From NCBI RefSeq assembly GCF_002836255.1, contig NZ_PJAU01000047.1:174370-238369 (forward strand): a stretch of 64,000 nt of DNA. The letters are read 5' to 3'. The translations under genes and the position numbers were made by a program. How positions within the stretch are numbered: the first letter of the stretch is position 1; every line of letters starts with the position of its first letter. This DNA comes from Colwellia sp. 75C3 (GTDB taxonomy: Bacteria; Pseudomonadota; Gammaproteobacteria; Enterobacterales; Alteromonadaceae). Shown here in pieces: positions 8,806-17,540 of the stretch. Below the pieces are notes generated by a model. The model saw only the letters and a list, made by a program, of their open reading frames with translations, made no database searches and was not told the origin of the DNA.

Positions 8806-9759
8806 TTGCTTGTGTGTTTTTTATCAGCTAGATTGGTACTTAATAAACATAAAAATAATGTTGAATGTCACTTGATAGATTTAACAAATATCAACTACGC
8901 ACAACGTGAACGCTTGGCGTTCATTGATTTTTGCTTGCAATTTTTCGGGAAAATATCACGTGCCGACTTAGTTAACCACTTCAAAACGGGGTTAGCGTCA
9001 TGCTCGCGTGACTTAACTTTGTATCGAGAACTAGCTTCAGATAACCTCACTTTAAAACACGAAACAAAACAGTATTACCGTACTGCTCAATTTTCTCCCG
9101 TATTTGAACACAATCCAGAAGCCACGCTTAACAGTTTATGCCGTGGCTTCGGTGATGGTTTTTCCAATGGAATTACGCCATCTAATGTCTGCATTGATGC
9201 TACAAGATTAATACATCCAAGCTCAGATGTTATCGCCACCATCATGCGTGCGATCAACAATCGACAAGCTATATCATGTGACTATATTTCATTGTCTTCT
9301 GGCGAAACTAAACGCACTATTGTTCCACATAGCCTCGCAAATAACGGCCAGCGCTGGCATGTACGTGCTTACGATAAAAAGAATAAAGCTTTCAGAGACT
9401 TTGTTTGTACACGAATACAAAACGTTACAGCAATTGAAAAGCCAATTGCGACAATACAGGGAAGAGAATTTGATAAGCAATGGAACAGCATTCACAACAT
9501 CACATTAGTACCTCATCCCTCTATAACTTATTTTAAAGCGATAGAACTCGATTACTCGATGGTAGACGGAAAAGTTGAATTAAACGTACGAGAAGCGCTT
9601 TTAGGTTACTTAATGAGACAATGGAACGTAGATTGCACATTAGAAGGCGCATTAGTTGGCGAGCAGTATCAGCTTAGGCTTGATAACGTTCATGAATTGC
9701 AGGGAATTGATAGTTTGTCGATTGCCCCAGGGTACGGCATTAAAAATTATAAAGGATAG
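8806..9759 (+). CDS. WYL-domain transcriptional regulator (BrxR/CapW type)
   Basis: The N-terminal winged helix (AQRERLAFIDFCLQFFGKIS...ASCSRDLTLYREL) is followed by a WYL domain (residues about 130-225, ISCDYISLSSGE..., WHVRAYD) and a C-terminal WCX-like extension. Dimeric regulators of this layout (BrxR, CapW) repress phage-defence operons such as BREX and CBASS. It sits 8 bp upstream of an ABC-3C operon, so control of that operon is likely. The start is uncertain. The longest frame opens with TTG 8806, but TTG 8833 or TTG 8872 would give more typical N-termini, and no strong ribosome site decides it. Confidence 0.85.
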   Translation: MLVCFLSARLVLNKHKNNVECHLIDLTNINYAQRERLAFIDFCLQFFGKISRADLVNHFKTGLASCSRDLTLYRELASDNLTLKHETKQYYRTAQFSPVFEHNPEATLNSLCRGFGDGFSNGITPSNVCIDATRLIHPSSDVIATIMRAINNRQAISCDYISLSSGETKRTIVPHSLANNGQRWHVRAYDKKNKAFRDFVCTRIQNVTAIEKPIATIQGREFDKQWNSIHNITLVPHPSITYFKAIELDYSMVDGKVELNVREALLGYLMRQWNVDCTLEGALVGEQYQLRLDNVHELQGIDSLSIAPGYGIKNYKG

Positions 9760-9767
9760 GGAAATAT

Positions 9768-10679
9768 ATGGATAATATTACAAGGGCTTGGTACGGCATG
9801 CATATTGACGTAGCGCTGCAACAGAAAAACGAACAAGCATATGAAGATTTCTTTTGTAAAGTGATGAAGTTGAAATACTCTGATAACTTTCAATTAATCA
9901 AAGCGGCTGGTCGAGATGGCGATGGTAAGGCTGACGGTTATTTAATTCCTGAAAAGTGTGTATATCAATCATATGCTCCCAGTTCAGGTTTTAATAAAAG
10001 TAAATTACAAAAAAAAATTGAAGGTGATTTTCTAGGGGCTGTAGACAAATGGGGAGATCGCCTAGAGAAGTGGGTATTCTTACACAATAGCCCTGAAGGT
10101 CTGCCAAAATATGGGTTGGATCTTATCCTAAAGTTAAGAGATGAAAATCCAACTATTGAAATCACTCCTCCCTGGGGGCCAAGTGAAATAAAAGACATCA
10201 TACTTTCTTTAAATATAGAACAATTAGTTGATCTTTTCGGTCCCGCTCCTACTCAAAAAGATATGATTTCACTAACACATGAACCTATCAAAACCTTATT
10301 AAGAGCAATGTCACGCAAAGAAATTAAAAAAATGACTATTGCTCCTGTATCTGTTGATAAGCTTGAGTTCAATAAGCTTTCTGATGACGTTGAAGTATTG
10401 TTAAGTGCAGGTAGGCGCAAAGAGAATTTAGTGGAAGACTTATTACTACATTGGCCTGATCCAGAGTATGGTGAAGAGTTGGCGGAATCATTCAGAAATA
10501 AATATAAATCACTAGCGACAGAAGGGGTTACACCTGACAAAATATTTTCTGGGCTACGTTCATTTTCGGGAGGAAATAGTGATGATATTTCGGCTCAGGT
10601 TTCGTCACTTGCTGTACTAAGTTACTTTTTTGAACGATGTGATATTTTCGAAAATGCACCAGTAGGTTGGAAGTTATGA
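9768..10679 (+). CDS. ABC-3C system effector with nuclease-like N-terminus
   Basis: First gene of a three-component ABC (ABC-3C) conflict operon. The N-terminus has a restriction-endonuclease-like pattern: E26 in AYEDFFCKVM, D56 in GDGKADGYL and VYQSYAP (Q67) at the usual core strand. The C-terminal half is helical, as in the ABC-3C C-terminal domains that dock on the middle component. Such effectors are thought to be released or activated by the partner ATPase on infection (family knowledge from comparative genomics). It overlaps the next gene by 4 bp (ATGA). Length is 303 residues. It carries the clearest nuclease candidate in the cargo. Confidence 0.78.
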   Translation: MDNITRAWYGMHIDVALQQKNEQAYEDFFCKVMKLKYSDNFQLIKAAGRDGDGKADGYLIPEKCVYQSYAPSSGFNKSKLQKKIEGDFLGAVDKWGDRLEKWVFLHNSPEGLPKYGLDLILKLRDENPTIEITPPWGPSEIKDIILSLNIEQLVDLFGPAPTQKDMISLTHEPIKTLLRAMSRKEIKKMTIAPVSVDKLEFNKLSDDVEVLLSAGRRKENLVEDLLLHWPDPEYGEELAESFRNKYKSLATEGVTPDKIFSGLRSFSGGNSDDISAQVSSLAVLSYFFERCDIFENAPVGWKL

Positions 10680-10930
10680 TTTTACCGACTAAACACTTAT
10701 CACCAGAACGCTCTATTATTTCTGTTTCATCAGAGATCCTTGAATTAGTTGATTCACGTTCAACGGTAAGTTCGATATGGAGTAGTTTACAAAACAAGCA
10801 TAAAGCATCGTTACGTTTTAGTGACGTGCCATATGACTGGTTTATCCTGGCATTAGATTTTTTATACATGGTAGGTGCTATTGACGAAAGAAATGGATTG
10901 ATTCAAAAGGTGAAAAGTAATGCTGCATAA
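10676..10930 (+). CDS. ABC-3C middle component
   Basis: An 84-residue winged-helix-like protein: LSPERSIISVSSEILELVDSRSTVSSIW, then YDWFILALDFLYMVGAIDERNGLI. This matches the small ABC-3C middle components (MC6-type in style) that bridge effector and ATPase. I use ATG 10676, which overlaps the effector stop, rather than the upstream TTG frame. It overlaps the ATPase gene by 11 bp, so all three genes are translationally coupled. Confidence 0.8.
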   Translation: MILPTKHLSPERSIISVSSEILELVDSRSTVSSIWSSLQNKHKASLRFSDVPYDWFILALDFLYMVGAIDERNGLIQKVKSNAA

Positions 10931-12656
10931 AATTTATAGTGACTTACCAAGCTTTAAACAAGTTGAGTTTCATGAGGGACTTAACCTAATTCTTGCAGAA
11001 AAAGATGATCAATCGACCGAAGGTAAAACCAGAAATGGCGCAGGGAAAAGTAGTTTAGTTGAGCTAATAAATGCTTTACTCGGTAGCGATTTACGTAAAG
11101 GGAATATACTCAAAGCACCTGATCTTTTGTACAACAGATTCGGCTTGGAACTAGAACTCTCCGGGAAAACTGTCACTTTAGAAAGGTGTGGTGACACAGC
11201 TAATAAAATTTTTGTCAAATCAATGCCTGATAACTTTATGCCATTAACTGAGGGTGATGGCGAAAAGTACATTAGCAATAACGAATGGACTGCGGTACTT
11301 GGCAAAGAAATATTTAATGTTACTGATGCAGCAAGACAAATTAAAAGTGGCCCTTCATTTCGTTCACTTTTTTCGTATTATGCAAGGTCGCCCAAAGGTT
11401 TTGATACACCTGAAAAAACTTTTTCTCAACAATCTACATGCAGTGTTCAGGTAGCATTGACTTATTTACTCAAATTAAATTGGAAAATTGCTAGAGAATT
11501 TGAAGATATTAGGCAAAAAGATAAGTTCATTAAAGCGCTTAAGCAAGCCGCGAATGATGGTTCTTTAAAAGAAATTATGGGATCTGCGTCAGAGTTGAAA
11601 ACGGATATTTTGCTTAAAAAAACTAAAGTATCCGCACTTAGAAATTCAATATCTGAATTTAGGGTTTTACCTGAATACCAAACAAAAGAATCAAGAGTGG
11701 CGGAGCTAAGTAAGATCTTATCATCTTTGTCGGCAGCCGATACCACCGATAAAGAGTGGCTTGCTCAGCTAGAAAGGATTATTGAAGAAGAGTCTGAGCC
11801 AGATAAAGGTAAAGTGAGTAAATTGTTTCAAGAAGCAGAGTTTGAGTTACCTGAGCTAATTGCTAGGCGATTTGATGAAGTATCTGCATTTCATGATTCT
11901 ATTGTCAGTAATAGACGAGAACATTTAAAACAAGAGATAGACGAAATCAACACGAGAATTGGTCTGCGGTTAAAGGAAAAAATATCGCTAGACAATGAGC
12001 GTTCAGAAATTATGCGTTTATTACAGTCTCATGGTGCATTAGAGCAATATATGCTGCTCCAGAACATGCTATCCAAATTAGATGCGGAAATAGAACTATT
12101 AAGTAAAAAACTGGATGCAACCGCAAACCTTGAAGAAAAGAAAAGCGATTTAAAAATAGATCGCCATAAACTTCAAAAAAGAATGAGAATTGATCATACC
12201 GAAAGAGATAAAGCAATTAGTGACGCTATAATTGCATTTGCGGACTTTTCTAATCAACTATATGATGAGTCAGGAAAATTCACGATAGATCCTACCGACA
12301 ATGGCCCTAAGTTTGAGTTTGATATTCCGGGCAAAAAAAGTACGGGAAAATCAAAGATGCAAATTTTTTGCTTTGATATGACATTAATGAAGTTATGGGC
12401 AAAAGAGCCTAAAAGACCTGATGTTCTGGTTCATGACAGCGCAATGTTTGATGGTGTTGATGAAAGGCAAATTGCTAAAGCGTTAATTATTGGCTCTAAA
12501 ATGGCCAAAGAATATGGTTTTCAATATATTGTAACAATGAACTCAGACGATATGCCTGATATGTCAATGTATCCAGACTTTAGGTTAGAAAATCATCGTG
12601 TAAAATTAAATATTACGGATAGTGAAAACGGTGGTTTATTTGGTGTCCGTTTTTAG
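10920..12656 (+). CDS. ABC-3C ATPase, DUF2326 family
   Basis: An SMC/Rad50-like ABC ATPase of 578 residues. Walker A is NGAGKSS at residues 39-45. A long coiled-coil-rich middle (about 190-450) follows. Near residue 480 comes KMQIFCFDMTLMKL, then the Walker B/D-loop region RPDVLVHDSAMFDGVDERQIAKAL, typical of DUF2326 proteins. In ABC-3C systems it is the sensor/NTPase that controls the effector at 9768. The gene is intact and last in the operon. A 13-codon ORF (12684-12725) overlaps the next gene start and may only be noise. Confidence 0.87.
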   Translation: MLHKIYSDLPSFKQVEFHEGLNLILAEKDDQSTEGKTRNGAGKSSLVELINALLGSDLRKGNILKAPDLLYNRFGLELELSGKTVTLERCGDTANKIFVKSMPDNFMPLTEGDGEKYISNNEWTAVLGKEIFNVTDAARQIKSGPSFRSLFSYYARSPKGFDTPEKTFSQQSTCSVQVALTYLLKLNWKIAREFEDIRQKDKFIKALKQAANDGSLKEIMGSASELKTDILLKKTKVSALRNSISEFRVLPEYQTKESRVAELSKILSSLSAADTTDKEWLAQLERIIEEESEPDKGKVSKLFQEAEFELPELIARRFDEVSAFHDSIVSNRREHLKQEIDEINTRIGLRLKEKISLDNERSEIMRLLQSHGALEQYMLLQNMLSKLDAEIELLSKKLDATANLEEKKSDLKIDRHKLQKRMRIDHTERDKAISDAIIAFADFSNQLYDESGKFTIDPTDNGPKFEFDIPGKKSTGKSKMQIFCFDMTLMKLWAKEPKRPDVLVHDSAMFDGVDERQIAKALIIGSKMAKEYGFQYIVTMNSDDMPDMSMYPDFRLENHRVKLNITDSENGGLFGVRF

Positions 12657-12721
12657 GTGATAAGCAAAAGGTGAGACAAAAGTATGGCTATTAAAAATAA
12701 TATTTACAAAAAAGGATTAAT

Positions 12722-13339
12722 GTGAAACGTTTTATTTATTTAATAACCCTCTTAGCTAGTTTACCAATATGTTCTTTTGCTACAGAGTCAGTGAAATCTT
12801 ACTTCGAGAGTAAGGAGTTTGAGGTGTTAGCAAACAGACTTTGTGATCAATTATCAAACTCAGAAACTACGGATAAATTATCTGGGCCAATGGCGTTTAA
12901 GTCAACAATCGCTGAGTTTATAAAGCAGGATGTCAACTCAAAAGACACCCGGAAAAAAGTTATTGAATTTTGGAATACTAATAAAGCGCAATTTATTTGT
13001 ACTTATGGAAATTTAAAATACCTAACGCCCCAACCTGTCTTGCGCCGTATCATTGATATGAATATTCAAGAAGAAGTATTTTTTGAATTTTTACTTGAAG
13101 ATGAATTTAATGATGAATATCAAGTTAACGTAGATATTAATATTGTTCATATTAACCCGAAAGGTGAAGCTGAAACCTTGCTTGATTATATTCAAAGTAT
13201 TCGTGATGATAAGTCTCTTGCTGCGCTGTATGATTTTGATGAACTTGCAGACTTACAAGAATCGCTTCAAGAAGAGTACGGTGGCAAGTATGTAAAATAC
13301 GCCAAGAAATATCCTGAATACGCGCTAGAAGGTTACTAA
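12722..13339 (+). CDS. Exported hypothetical protein
   Basis: A 205-residue protein with a clear Sec signal peptide (MKRFIYLITLLASLPICSFA). It begins at GTG 12722 with AAAGGA upstream. The mature part is acidic, and I recognise no domain. It lies between the ABC-3C operon and a decayed tnsD fragment and may start the exported-protein part of the cargo. A periplasmic role is inferred from the signal peptide alone. Confidence 0.7.
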   Translation: MKRFIYLITLLASLPICSFATESVKSYFESKEFEVLANRLCDQLSNSETTDKLSGPMAFKSTIAEFIKQDVNSKDTRKKVIEFWNTNKAQFICTYGNLKYLTPQPVLRRIIDMNIQEEVFFEFLLEDEFNDEYQVNVDINIVHINPKGEAETLLDYIQSIRDDKSLAALYDFDELADLQESLQEEYGGKYVKYAKKYPEYALEGY

Positions 13340-13343
13340 CCTG

Positions 13344-13520
13344 TCTAAACTTTAACGCCTCAACTTGAGCAATGTTTATATTGGCAAACATTGCCACTCG
13401 CTCTAAATCGAAATCGCCAAAAAATATCTTTTTACCCGGCAACCTATTATTTAACAATTTGCAATTGGTGCTTCTTAGTGGTGCATTGAATTTTTATAGC
13501 CATTGTCGGCAGTTAGCCTA
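13344..13520 (-). pseudogene. Duplicated internal fragment of the tnsD gene
   Basis: About 175 bp are nearly identical to 8293-8470, the part of tnsD that encodes residues 21-79 (LLNNRLPGKKIFFGDFDLER is readable). There are a few substitutions and a 1-bp gap. Neither start nor end of tnsD is present. The open frame 13152-13457 that covers it is not a real gene. It shows past recombination between related Tn7-like elements, or an internal duplication. Confidence 0.88.
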
Positions 13521-13912
13521 TGTATAGAGCATTTTAAAGCAATGTAATTATATTTTGATGTCGTAGGTTGTTTTTATGCTTATAAACGTGAGATATGGCT
13601 GTAGGTGGCGTAATGAGGTGATGAATGCTATTTACTCATTAGGAAACACTTGGTTTTGGGAAACGCAAAAGCTAGGTTCTATAATATATTAACGTAAATT
13701 GTTATTCCGCTTTTTTTAGATACTCAACTTACCTTCAGGGGCAACGCTTTCAAGCATGGCTCTATCACAGGCACTGAAATTGATAAAATTAGCGCGGACT
13801 TCTCTTAATGGCTAGTAACTGAAGTTCCAAGTAGGCGTAATTTGACCGCAGAAGCGTTACACTTAACACTAAATATCTAAGCCGTTACTATCGATAATTC
13901 TAGAGTACATTT
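13521..13912. other. Intergenic relic DNA
   Basis: No intact gene is seen. Frame 1 around 13743-13880 reads NAFKHGSITGTEIDKISADFS, a stop, then WLVTEVPSRRNLTAEALHLTLNI, which looks like the decayed end of an unidentified gene. No hairpin with a T run and no clear promoter is seen. Confidence 0.4.
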
Positions 13913-14383
13913 ATGTCCTTTTTTTGGAATAGCATTGCCACAAAACACCGAAAAATAATGCACAATAAAAAGTGCAGTGTAGAACATTGCTTTCGCTGTA
14001 TGGGCAAACTCCAATTAATGGATGAGGATGTTAAAAGCAGCGTTAGCTTCTACCAATGTACAAATTGCCAATCTCATTACACGTTAACAGTAAATAAAAA
14101 ATTACATGACCGATGGCTAATGCCAATAACATTAGTGATCTATGGCGTGATTTTTGATAAAAACCCTGCACTAAGAGCGGTTGCAATCGCACAGGAGTTT
14201 TATCTTCGTGACGATATCGACCTTGAAAAAATGATAACTGATATAGAGCAAGAGCTTGAAGCACCAAGGCAAAATTTGGTTGATATATTTACGTTCTCGT
14301 ATCCAAACGAAGCTAAACTCAGGGTGTTTTTGAGGCAATTTATTGTTGAGCTTAAGCGTATAAAGGCACACGCTAGAAATTAA
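13913..14383 (+). CDS. Hypothetical protein with N-terminal zinc-ribbon
   Basis: A 156-residue protein. Two CxxC-like pairs (C-F-R-C near residue 26-29 and C-T-N-C near 49-52) form a probable zinc ribbon. A helical region (about 90-156) follows with no recognised fold. There is no signal peptide. I do not recognise the family. It lies among exported cargo genes but is itself predicted cytosolic. Confidence 0.6.
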   Translation: MSFFWNSIATKHRKIMHNKKCSVEHCFRCMGKLQLMDEDVKSSVSFYQCTNCQSHYTLTVNKKLHDRWLMPITLVIYGVIFDKNPALRAVAIAQEFYLRDDIDLEKMITDIEQELEAPRQNLVDIFTFSYPNEAKLRVFLRQFIVELKRIKAHARN

Positions 14384-14552
14384 TATCGATTAAACGGATG
14401 GGAATATGAAGTTATTGTTGCACTTGCTTAAGGTGGCTGTACTTTGTCCTATTGCGCTGTGATGTACTAGGTTTTTCGTTTGGTTACTCTATTTTAGCGC
14501 GTAGGGTTACTAGGACATAACTATTTATAACGTCAATAAGGTATCAGACATA

Positions 14553-14948
14553 ATGCTTAGTTTATCTAGGATATACTTGTTTTTCAAAGAACTATTGTTA
14601 ACCATTGAATTAACTGAAAGCGAGTTAGCGCAGTTCAGCGATCACATTCATCAAATATGCGATAGCGTGCAAGAAAGAAATTTAACACTAGTGAGCAACG
14701 CGATTGAAAGCACTTCTGGGCATAACAACCATAAACTTGTAGTTTCAGCCGTACATTTTGTTAAAGAATGCGTACGGGGATTTAATCGTAATTACGCGAA
14801 TGATTACGCTAAGAGCGATTACTTTAACGAGTTTATTGTTTATACAAGGGAAATTGAAATAGATTTTGAGAAAAAAAATTACGACCCTGATGGTGTTGGC
14901 GGCGGCACTATTACCGATATCCTCAATAAAATAAAGCTTTCTCATTAA
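14553..14948 (+). CDS. Hypothetical protein, helical
   Basis: A 131-residue, mostly helical soluble protein without recognised motifs. It ends with a Gly-rich turn (GVGGGTITDIL). The N-terminal stretch LSRIYLFFKELLLTIELTESEL is amphipathic rather than a signal peptide. It is an orphan cargo gene. Just upstream (14406-14462) an 18-codon frame reads MKLLLHLLKVAVLCPIAL and stops, like a signal peptide cut off from a lost gene. Confidence 0.5.
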   Translation: MLSLSRIYLFFKELLLTIELTESELAQFSDHIHQICDSVQERNLTLVSNAIESTSGHNNHKLVVSAVHFVKECVRGFNRNYANDYAKSDYFNEFIVYTREIEIDFEKKNYDPDGVGGGTITDILNKIKLSH

Positions 14949-15081
14949 CATTACCGCCAGTTAATAGCGTTCTAACCACTTAAGGTAAAACCTTGTAACT
15001 AACTTTGCCTTTAACGTACTTTGAACCGCATGGTATTATTGATGTTTTATAAAACAACGTCAGGGAACTTAACAAATTAAA

Positions 15082-15885
15082 ATGATGATAAAAAAAATAA
15101 TAACCCTTTCTATTACCTTAACGGTATTGGCAACGTTAGCGGGTTGCTGTTGTAGTAACCCTAATTACCAGAAAAACAATGAAGATGTAGCAACGAATGC
15201 CAAGGCTAGTACTAATACTGTTGAGGCATTCGCAAAGCAATTTAGCCCAGAATTAGCAACGTATATTATGAATCACCCTGATGTGGTTGACGATATTCGC
15301 TGTCAATCAATCCCCATCAATATTGATACCCCTGTTAAAACTCATGAAGAAAAACAGTTGTGTATTTTAGCATTCACAACTTACGAGCCTTTTTTTTCCG
15401 AAAAAACAACGTTATTTGTTAAAAATAAAAACGCCGATATTACCGTGTTAACTCATTTTATCGACGACGAATCATCATACCTTTCGCACATTGAATTTTC
15501 TGAAAATGGTAAGTATATCTATTTAATGCTTACCGATGAAGGTCACCCATTTTTTGTTTTTTTCGATACACAAAAATTTATTAATAACGAGCCTGATGCT
15601 CAAGTAGGCGAGTTATTCGAAGAGTACTTTCTTGACCATATTGAAAGTTTTTATGATAACGGTGATATTGTTTACGCGCTGCGAGAGGGTACTATTACCG
15701 GTTGCCTTAATTATGGCGAAGTAGAGGTAGAGCCAAAAACCGACGGTACTGAACAAGTTAAACGTTGTTTATTCCATTATAATATTTTTGATAAATACAC
15801 CAGCTTTTCAAGCCGAGAGCCTTTTCTTCCAACCAGCAGTAAGCGAAGGGTAGTTATGCCCTATGTTTGTAATGCCTTTAATTAA
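15082..15885 (+). CDS. Putative lipoprotein of unknown function
   Basis: A 267-residue protein with a lipoprotein signal (ITLSITLTVLATLAGC; lipobox L-A-G-C) followed by extra cysteines (CCCS). The mature part has beta-strand-rich repeats such as HIEFSENGKYIYLMLTDEGHPFFVFFDT, suggesting a small propeller-like or sandwich fold. No known family is recognised. It probably sits in the inner leaflet of the outer membrane or on the periplasmic face. Start ATG 15082 is followed at once by ATG AT(A), so 15085 is also possible. Confidence 0.65.
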   Translation: MMIKKIITLSITLTVLATLAGCCCSNPNYQKNNEDVATNAKASTNTVEAFAKQFSPELATYIMNHPDVVDDIRCQSIPINIDTPVKTHEEKQLCILAFTTYEPFFSEKTTLFVKNKNADITVLTHFIDDESSYLSHIEFSENGKYIYLMLTDEGHPFFVFFDTQKFINNEPDAQVGELFEEYFLDHIESFYDNGDIVYALREGTITGCLNYGEVEVEPKTDGTEQVKRCLFHYNIFDKYTSFSSREPFLPTSSKRRVVMPYVCNAFN

Positions 15886-15970
15886 CCTGAATACGTAGCG
15901 ACCTGTTTGAGTCAGTGGTATGAGCTAGAGCATGCAAAATTATGTTGAACATAAAGAGGAAATAGAATTG

Positions 15971-16498
15971 ATGAAGTTAAATGTACTCTTGCTCACTGCG
16001 TTAGTATTTTTTATTGGTGACAGCTTCGCTTATTCAACGCCGATTGATTGTGATGAGGTTAAAGGCATGTCGGGTAAGTCATTAGAAAAGTGCCTTGAAG
16101 GTGACAGTAACAATGTGCTTAATGACAAAAACAGTGCAGAACAAAAAACAGGCGAGTTCGTGCATGCTCAAAAAGTATTTGATGCGTTAATGGCCTGTGG
16201 GAAAAATTTTGATGTGAGCGTTGGAAATACTCTTGTGATAAATTGTTTAGAAAAGTTAACATTTAAAATGCTACAGGTTAGGTTGCTTAGCAAAATTGTC
16301 CGCTGGACTAGTATTGTTAAGTCTTATCAACCCTTAACGCAATGTGATGACGCAACACTTCAATTGTATCCTAACGCATCATTAACAGAAGTTGAGCTAG
16401 TACGGTGTTTTGAATTTGAAGCGCATGAAATTCAAACAGGATTAGTTTATTACTCTGTGGAGAATGCGCAGCTCAAAATTAGTGGTATTCAGTTTTAA
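15971..16498 (+). CDS. Exported hypothetical protein
   Basis: I choose ATG 15971 because GAGGA lies about 10 bp upstream and the product then begins with a Sec signal peptide (MKLNVLLLTALVFFIGDSFA). The longer frame from 15932 adds 13 polar residues. The mature protein of about 155 residues has six or more cysteines, suggesting disulfides in the periplasm. No family is recognised. It could be a periplasmic immunity-type protein (inference from context only). Confidence 0.62.
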   Translation: MKLNVLLLTALVFFIGDSFAYSTPIDCDEVKGMSGKSLEKCLEGDSNNVLNDKNSAEQKTGEFVHAQKVFDALMACGKNFDVSVGNTLVINCLEKLTFKMLQVRLLSKIVRWTSIVKSYQPLTQCDDATLQLYPNASLTEVELVRCFEFEAHEIQTGLVYYSVENAQLKISGIQF

Positions 16499-16567
16499 TT
16501 GTTTATCCTTGGTGGGGGGAATGAAAACTATGATAACTTTTCATCTAAAATTTAAATGGAGTTAATA

Positions 16568-16897
16568 ATGAGCGACACTAAGGAACTCTTTGCTTGCCCC
16601 TGCTGTGATTATTTAACACTAACCGAGCGCGATAAATATGAATACTGCTCAGTGTGCTGTTGGCAAGATGATGGGGCGCAACACCCATATGATTACAGTG
16701 AGTTTAATTGCCTGTATTTATCTGTGGGCCAAGAAAATTTTCTAAAGCTTGGTGCTTGCGATGAATTTGCTATTTCGATGGTTGAAAAGGATGCTAAATC
16801 ACGTTATAAAAAACAAGACTACAGCACTTTTAACCTGAATGCCCCTAAAGTACATTACAATCCATTTGCAGACTTTTTTAAGGGGAAAATAAAATAA
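16568..16897 (+). CDS. Cysteine-rich CPCC-domain protein
   Basis: A 109-residue protein with the CPCC domain signature: FACPCCDYLTL, then YEYCSVCCWQDDG and YDYSEFN. The paired cysteines probably bind zinc. GGAG lies 5 bp before ATG 16568, so I prefer this start to ATG 16556. CPCC proteins are small cytosolic proteins of unknown role. No signal peptide is seen, unlike many neighbours. Confidence 0.8.
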   Translation: MSDTKELFACPCCDYLTLTERDKYEYCSVCCWQDDGAQHPYDYSEFNCLYLSVGQENFLKLGACDEFAISMVEKDAKSRYKKQDYSTFNLNAPKVHYNPFADFFKGKIK

Positions 16898-16919
16898 AAA
16901 AGTGGTGCGTGTCAAAACG

Positions 16920-17144
16920 CTAAATACAAAAATGCAGTAAGCCTTTTGTACATTTTGGGCATTTTTCATCGGGCTTGCCGGCTAGATAAAGCATCTCCTT
17001 GGTATTATTGCTGTTACATTGATTACAGCACTCTTGTTTACCATGCCAATTACAGCAGTCTAAACAAATACGGCCACCACCATTAGGGTCAACAACATCT
17101 ACAACTATGCCGCATTCTGTACAAAGTACTACACCTACAATCAT
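16920..17144 (-). CDS. Small zinc-ribbon protein
   Basis: A 74-residue protein with C-x2-C pairs: CTEC, CLDC, CNQC and CPKC plus CC doublets. This is enough for two zinc knuckles. It is convergent with the CPCC gene, with 22 bp between the stops. The function is unknown. A short stretch of its 3' end (ATACAAAAATGCA) recurs near 17326, hinting at a small local duplication. Confidence 0.55.
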   Translation of the reverse strand: MIVGVVLCTECGIVVDVVDPNGGGRICLDCCNWHGKQECCNQCNSNNTKEMLYLAGKPDEKCPKCTKGLLHFCI

Positions 17145-17540
17145 TTTTGCTCCTCTGTGCTTAGTAGTAAGTTGTTGACAGTAAATAACTGTCCGTTTTT
17201 TAATCTAGCTTTAAATTTTTTATTCGTTTTCTGGCTTTTGGCACAAGTAAATCAAGCTCAGGATATACCTAGTTCTCATGCATAATATTAAGATGATTTT
17301 TAATTGAGTTTTCTTGAGAACAAATACAAAAATGCACAGTAATCTTTCAATACTTTTAATAGCTTGGCTATAACACCACAGTTAACAGGCTAAGTAGCAG
17401 TAGTAAATGAATAGGCGTTTTATTAATATCCTTACTTATTGCATTTATAACCAAGTCATTCAATACTATCAGTAATCAACCTTTGGTCAATGTTACTTTA
17501 CTGTGATAGCAGACTTAAAAAAGCGTAATAAGGACTGTTA
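17145..17540. other. Intergenic region
   Basis: No gene is recognised. A hairpin GACAGT-AAATA-ACTGTC near 17177-17193, followed by CGTTTTTT, may be a relic terminator. The run ATACAAAAATGCA near 17326 repeats the sequence at the 3' end of the zinc-ribbon gene. The stretch before 17541 should hold the promoter of the next gene, and TAAGGA-type ribosome sequence is present at about 17529. Confidence 0.4.

Noticed and set aside
13152..13457. Minus-strand open frame of 101 codons
   Set aside because: It overlaps the real exported-protein gene and is only open because it includes the duplicated tnsD fragment; no start signal.
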